Shown: piece after piece, positions 6,513 through 9,221 of the stretch
How positions within the stretch are numbered: the stretch's first letter is position 1
Layout of the letters: every line of letters begins with the position of its first letter
Assembly (NCBI GenBank): GCA_052173655.1
Contig: JBQMYD010000011.1
Coordinates: 1 to 9,221 of the forward strand
Length of the DNA: 9,221 bases
Source: RGIG9060 sp052173655
GTDB taxonomy: Bacteria; Spirochaetota; Spirochaetia; Treponematales; Treponemataceae
Reading direction: 5' to 3'
Program-made: the position numbers and the translations under genes
Notes under the pieces: generated by a model
What the model was told of the DNA's origin: nothing
The model's input: only the letters and a program-made list of their open reading frames with translations
Database searches by the model: none

Positions 6513-9127
6513 AGTTAATAAAAGCTCATATAATTAATTTTGGAAAACTTCACGATTTAAAAATTAATTTTAACGATGGTCTTAATTCATATATCCACGA
6601 AAACGGTTGGGGAAAAACAACTCTTTCGATTTTTATAAAAGCTATGCTGTATGGGCTTGAATATACGTCATCAAAAGATCCTGAAAAAAATGAAAAACTA
6701 AAGTATTTTCCGTGGCAGGGAGGTGTTTACGGAGGAAATTTGACTTTTTCCTGTTCCGGAAAAGAATATACTGTAAGCAGAACGTTTGGTTTAAAGAAAA
6801 ATGAAGATACTTTTGAACTGCGGAATGAAAAAACAAATAAAATATCGTCTGATTTTACTTCAGAGCTTGGAAATCAGATATTCGGAGTTAATAGAGAAAC
6901 TTTCAGTCGGAGTATTCATATAGTTTTAAGTGAAACACCTGAAGGTTCTGCAGATATTTGTGCAGGATTAAATAATCTGATAGAAGCAGGAGATATCTCA
7001 AATTTTGATATTGCATGTAAAAATATTGATGATAGAGCTTCTTTACTGAAAGCAAAACGCGGAAAAACCGGAGAAATTTATCAAATTGCTCAGATAATTG
7101 ATCACCATAGAAATTTTATTAGCGAAATTGAAGCAAAGATTTTACAAAATGAAGAATACGAAAGAAAAATAAAAGATATAAATTCTTATATAACAGGCTT
7201 GAAAGCATCTCAACAAGAATTAACCGAACAAATTTCGTTAAATGCAAAATATGAGAGTAAAATCAGATATGAACAGTTAAAAAAAGATTTGCATAGTGCT
7301 GAAAAGTTAAAAGAAGAACTCCTTGAGTTTTTTTGCGGGAATATACCGGATGAAAATATTATAAAAAAAATAGATTCTATTTTGAATGACTTAATAACCG
7401 TAGAATCAAACATAAAAAACTTTTCGCTTTTTCAAAGTGAAAAAGATAAATATGAAATTCTAAAAAATTATTTTGCAGCTGATATTCCTTCCAAAAATCA
7501 AATAGAAAATTGCTTAAAAATAGATAATGAATACAAACTTTTTAAACAGATTGTTGGTGAAAAAAAACTTAGTCCCAATGAAATGGAACAGTTTTCAGTT
7601 TTACGGCAAAGATTTGAAAATTCTAATATTTCAGAATCTATAATAACTGATTGTTTAAACTCTGTTGTTGAAGTTCAAAATAAAAAAACTGAAATTGCAC
7701 AATTAAAATCTGAACTGCAAGCAAAGCAGGAGCATTTAAATGAGGAAAAACGTATAAAACCTAAAAACATAAAACGAATATTGTTTTTTTCACTTGCAAG
7801 CGTAGCTTTTATTGCAGGAATTGTTGTTTTTTTTCTTAAATTTAATATAATCATTCAGATTTCTTGTTTATTTTCATTGTTATTATTTTTTGTTTTGGGT
7901 ATTTTTTCAAAAAATAAACTTACTGATTTTTCTGATCTTGTAAAAGATATTTCGGATTTACAGGAAAAAATCAAAAAAATTGAGTTTGAAAACGACAAAA
8001 AGGAAAACGAACAGAAATCTTTTGTTTTTCGTTTTGGAGAGTCAAATATTTCTGAAATTGCAGCAATAAATAAAATAGGAGTTGATTTTAAGCTTTATTC
8101 CACTTTTTTGGAAAAATCAAAAAATTATGAAATGTGGCTAAAAAATCAACCTAAAACTTTTAAAGATTATGAAAATGAACTTAAAGTTTTTTGCAAGAGG
8201 TTTTGTAAAAGCGATGATATTTCAAATATACCCTCTGAAATTCAGATTTTAAATGAAAAATTGTCTTGTTTAAATGAACTTGAACAAAAAATAAATTCAG
8301 ATTCAATGAATAATCAATTGCGTGCTGAAAAAATTGAAAAACTATCGATGATACTGTCGCAATACAAAACTGAAAAAACCTTTGATTTTGCACTGCAAGT
8401 TCAAGAAGTGCACAATAAAATTAATGATATAAAAAATGCAGAATCCCTGATAAGTGCAAACAAAAAGCGTCTGTTGGATTTTGAGAATAGTTCAGAGCAT
8501 GACATAAAATCTTTTGATACATTGAATAAACCTGCAAAAAATGTAGATGAATTGCATGAAAAACTTAATGAAATTTCTGAGCAAATAACAAGTAAAAATG
8601 CACTTGTTTCAACTTATCAAAAAATTATTAACGATAATTTAACATACACTGAAAGAAAAAATGATATTGAAACAGAACTTGATAGATTTTCAATGCAAAA
8701 AAAAGAAAAAGAAAGCGAATATTCAATTTTGCAAAAAACCTTAGAAATGCTTGCTAAGGCTAAGGAAAATCTTGATGCTAATTACGGGGATCCAATTAAG
8801 GTAGGATTTTCAAAATATGTAAAAATGCTTGGAGGAAATCTTAATCTAATTATTGATACAGATTTAAAAGTCTACATAGAAGAAAGCGGTAAAAGATATG
8901 AGAGTGAATTTTTGAGTGGTGGTTACAAAGATCTTGTAAATTTTTGTTCAAGAATGGCTTTGATTGATGCCTTATTTGTGGAAGAAAAACCTCCTGTTAT
9001 AATTGATGATCCGTTTGTTAACTTAGATGACGACAAATTGGAAAAGGCTATTAGTTTTATAAAGATATTATCAAAAGAAAAACAGATATTATACTTTGCC
9101 TGTCATAAAAGTAGAAATGTTTTGTAA
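6509..9127 (+). CDS. SbcC/Rad50/YhaN-like ATPase with a central transmembrane hairpin
   Basis: ATPase partner of the preceding nuclease, 872 aa, shorter than typical SbcC (about 1,000 aa or more). The N-terminal lobe has the P-loop HENGWGKTT (30-38) and PWQGGVYGG (68-76). Coiled-coil-like stretches run about 190-415 and 470-755. Between them lie two hydrophobic helices, about 423-443 and 447-466, each long enough to span a membrane, with basic residues on both flanks (KPKNIKR, SKNK). The C-terminal lobe has the ABC signature LSGGY (802-806), Walker B VIIDDPF (830-836), D-loop VNLDDDK and a switch His866 in FACH. There is no CxxC Zn-hook. Oddities: His30 replaces the usual first P-loop glycine, and no Q-loop glutamine is evident at about 135-145 (SIHIVLSETPE). 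From memory, the ENGWGKT and GYKDL-type signatures fit a SbcC-like branch found in Firmicutes and spirochaetes. GGGAG lies 12 nt before the start. A likely reading is a DNA end-processing machine tethered to the inner membrane with its heads in the cytoplasm. Confidence 0.85.
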   Translation: MKLIKAHIINFGKLHDLKINFNDGLNSYIHENGWGKTTLSIFIKAMLYGLEYTSSKDPEKNEKLKYFPWQGGVYGGNLTFSCSGKEYTVSRTFGLKKNEDTFELRNEKTNKISSDFTSELGNQIFGVNRETFSRSIHIVLSETPEGSADICAGLNNLIEAGDISNFDIACKNIDDRASLLKAKRGKTGEIYQIAQIIDHHRNFISEIEAKILQNEEYERKIKDINSYITGLKASQQELTEQISLNAKYESKIRYEQLKKDLHSAEKLKEELLEFFCGNIPDENIIKKIDSILNDLITVESNIKNFSLFQSEKDKYEILKNYFAADIPSKNQIENCLKIDNEYKLFKQIVGEKKLSPNEMEQFSVLRQRFENSNISESIITDCLNSVVEVQNKKTEIAQLKSELQAKQEHLNEEKRIKPKNIKRILFFSLASVAFIAGIVVFFLKFNIIIQISCLFSLLLFFVLGIFSKNKLTDFSDLVKDISDLQEKIKKIEFENDKKENEQKSFVFRFGESNISEIAAINKIGVDFKLYSTFLEKSKNYEMWLKNQPKTFKDYENELKVFCKRFCKSDDISNIPSEIQILNEKLSCLNELEQKINSDSMNNQLRAEKIEKLSMILSQYKTEKTFDFALQVQEVHNKINDIKNAESLISANKKRLLDFENSSEHDIKSFDTLNKPAKNVDELHEKLNEISEQITSKNALVSTYQKIINDNLTYTERKNDIETELDRFSMQKKEKESEYSILQKTLEMLAKAKENLDANYGDPIKVGFSKYVKMLGGNLNLIIDTDLKVYIEESGKRYESEFLSGGYKDLVNFCSRMALIDALFVEEKPPVIIDDPFVNLDDDKLEKAISFIKILSKEKQILYFACHKSRNVL

Positions 9128-9132
9128 ATTGG

Positions 9133-9166
9133 CAAGAGCCGGCTTTTATGGCCGGCTCTTGTTTTT
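9133..9166 (+). terminator. Strong Rho-independent terminator after the nuclease-ATPase operon
   Basis: A perfect 11-bp stem joins CAAGAGCCGGC (9133-9143) with GCCGGCTCTTG (9151-9161) around a 7-nt loop, followed by TTTTT at 9162-9166 and a further T-rich stretch to about 9180. It begins five nt after the ATPase stop codon. The remaining 40 or so bases to the window end are AT-rich, with nothing I can identify. Confidence 0.93.
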
Positions 9167-9221
9167 ATTTTTTTATCTTTGCAAGTCTGTAGACTTTAAT
9201 AAAACTTTAAACCTTGTAAAA

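Noticed and set aside
8192..8206. C562/C566 of the ATPase as a Zn-hook
   Set aside because: Spacing is CxxxC, not CxxC, and the pair is about 100 residues past the membrane hairpin, not at the coiled-coil apex.
5424..9127. The nuclease-ATPase pair as a phage-defence island
   Set aside because: No other defence gene, mobile element, integrase or tRNA edge is nearby, and SbcCD/YhaON-type pairs are common housekeeping repair genes. A defence role is possible but unsupported here.

Overview
The window looks like ordinary chromosome from an AT-rich spirochaete, most likely a Treponema. The main clues are the chemoreceptor signalling tip, whose wording (NLLAMNAAIEAAHAGDAGKG, then FAVVADEIRKLAEDSATQGK) is typical of treponemal receptors, and the low GC content. 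This is judged by eye, without a database search. All genes lie on the + strand. I see no rRNA, tRNA, CRISPR array, insertion sequence or phage gene.

Left part (1-1380): the 3' portion of a membrane chemoreceptor gene, cut by the window edge. It holds the end of the periplasmic sensor domain, the second membrane helix, HAMP and the whole signalling domain. A Rho-independent terminator at 1345-1373 closes it.

Middle (1381-5326): an A8T8 tract, an extended -10 promoter, an imperfect 18-bp palindrome and a hairpin at the expected transcript start precede an 891-codon multidomain iron-sulfur flavoprotein. This is a GltD/NfnB-type NAD(P)H:acceptor oxidoreductase with a winged-helix-like and Cys-rich N-terminal domain and two ferredoxin modules. 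hypA, a nickel metallochaperone gene, follows with its ribosome binding site overlapping the stop codon. 31 nt later comes an unrecognised 247-aa membrane-anchored protein with a calcium-loop-like motif. The first two genes suggest a redox or hydrogen-metabolism operon, but no hydrogenase gene is in view.

Right part (5327-9221): a separate transcription unit with a strong -10 box, encoding an Mre11/SbcD-type metallophosphoesterase and a Rad50/SbcC-type ATPase that overlap by ATGA. The ATPase carries two membrane helices in the middle of its coiled coil, where a Zn-hook would sit in SbcC/Rad50. It also has an atypical nucleotide-binding loop. A strong terminator at 9133-9166 ends the unit and shares a 17-nt 5' half with the terminator after the chemoreceptor.

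The most interesting item is this apparently membrane-tethered SbcCD/YhaON-like nuclease pair. It resembles a known but poorly characterised family, so I do not claim a wholly new system. The second is the fused redox protein with its palindromic leader.
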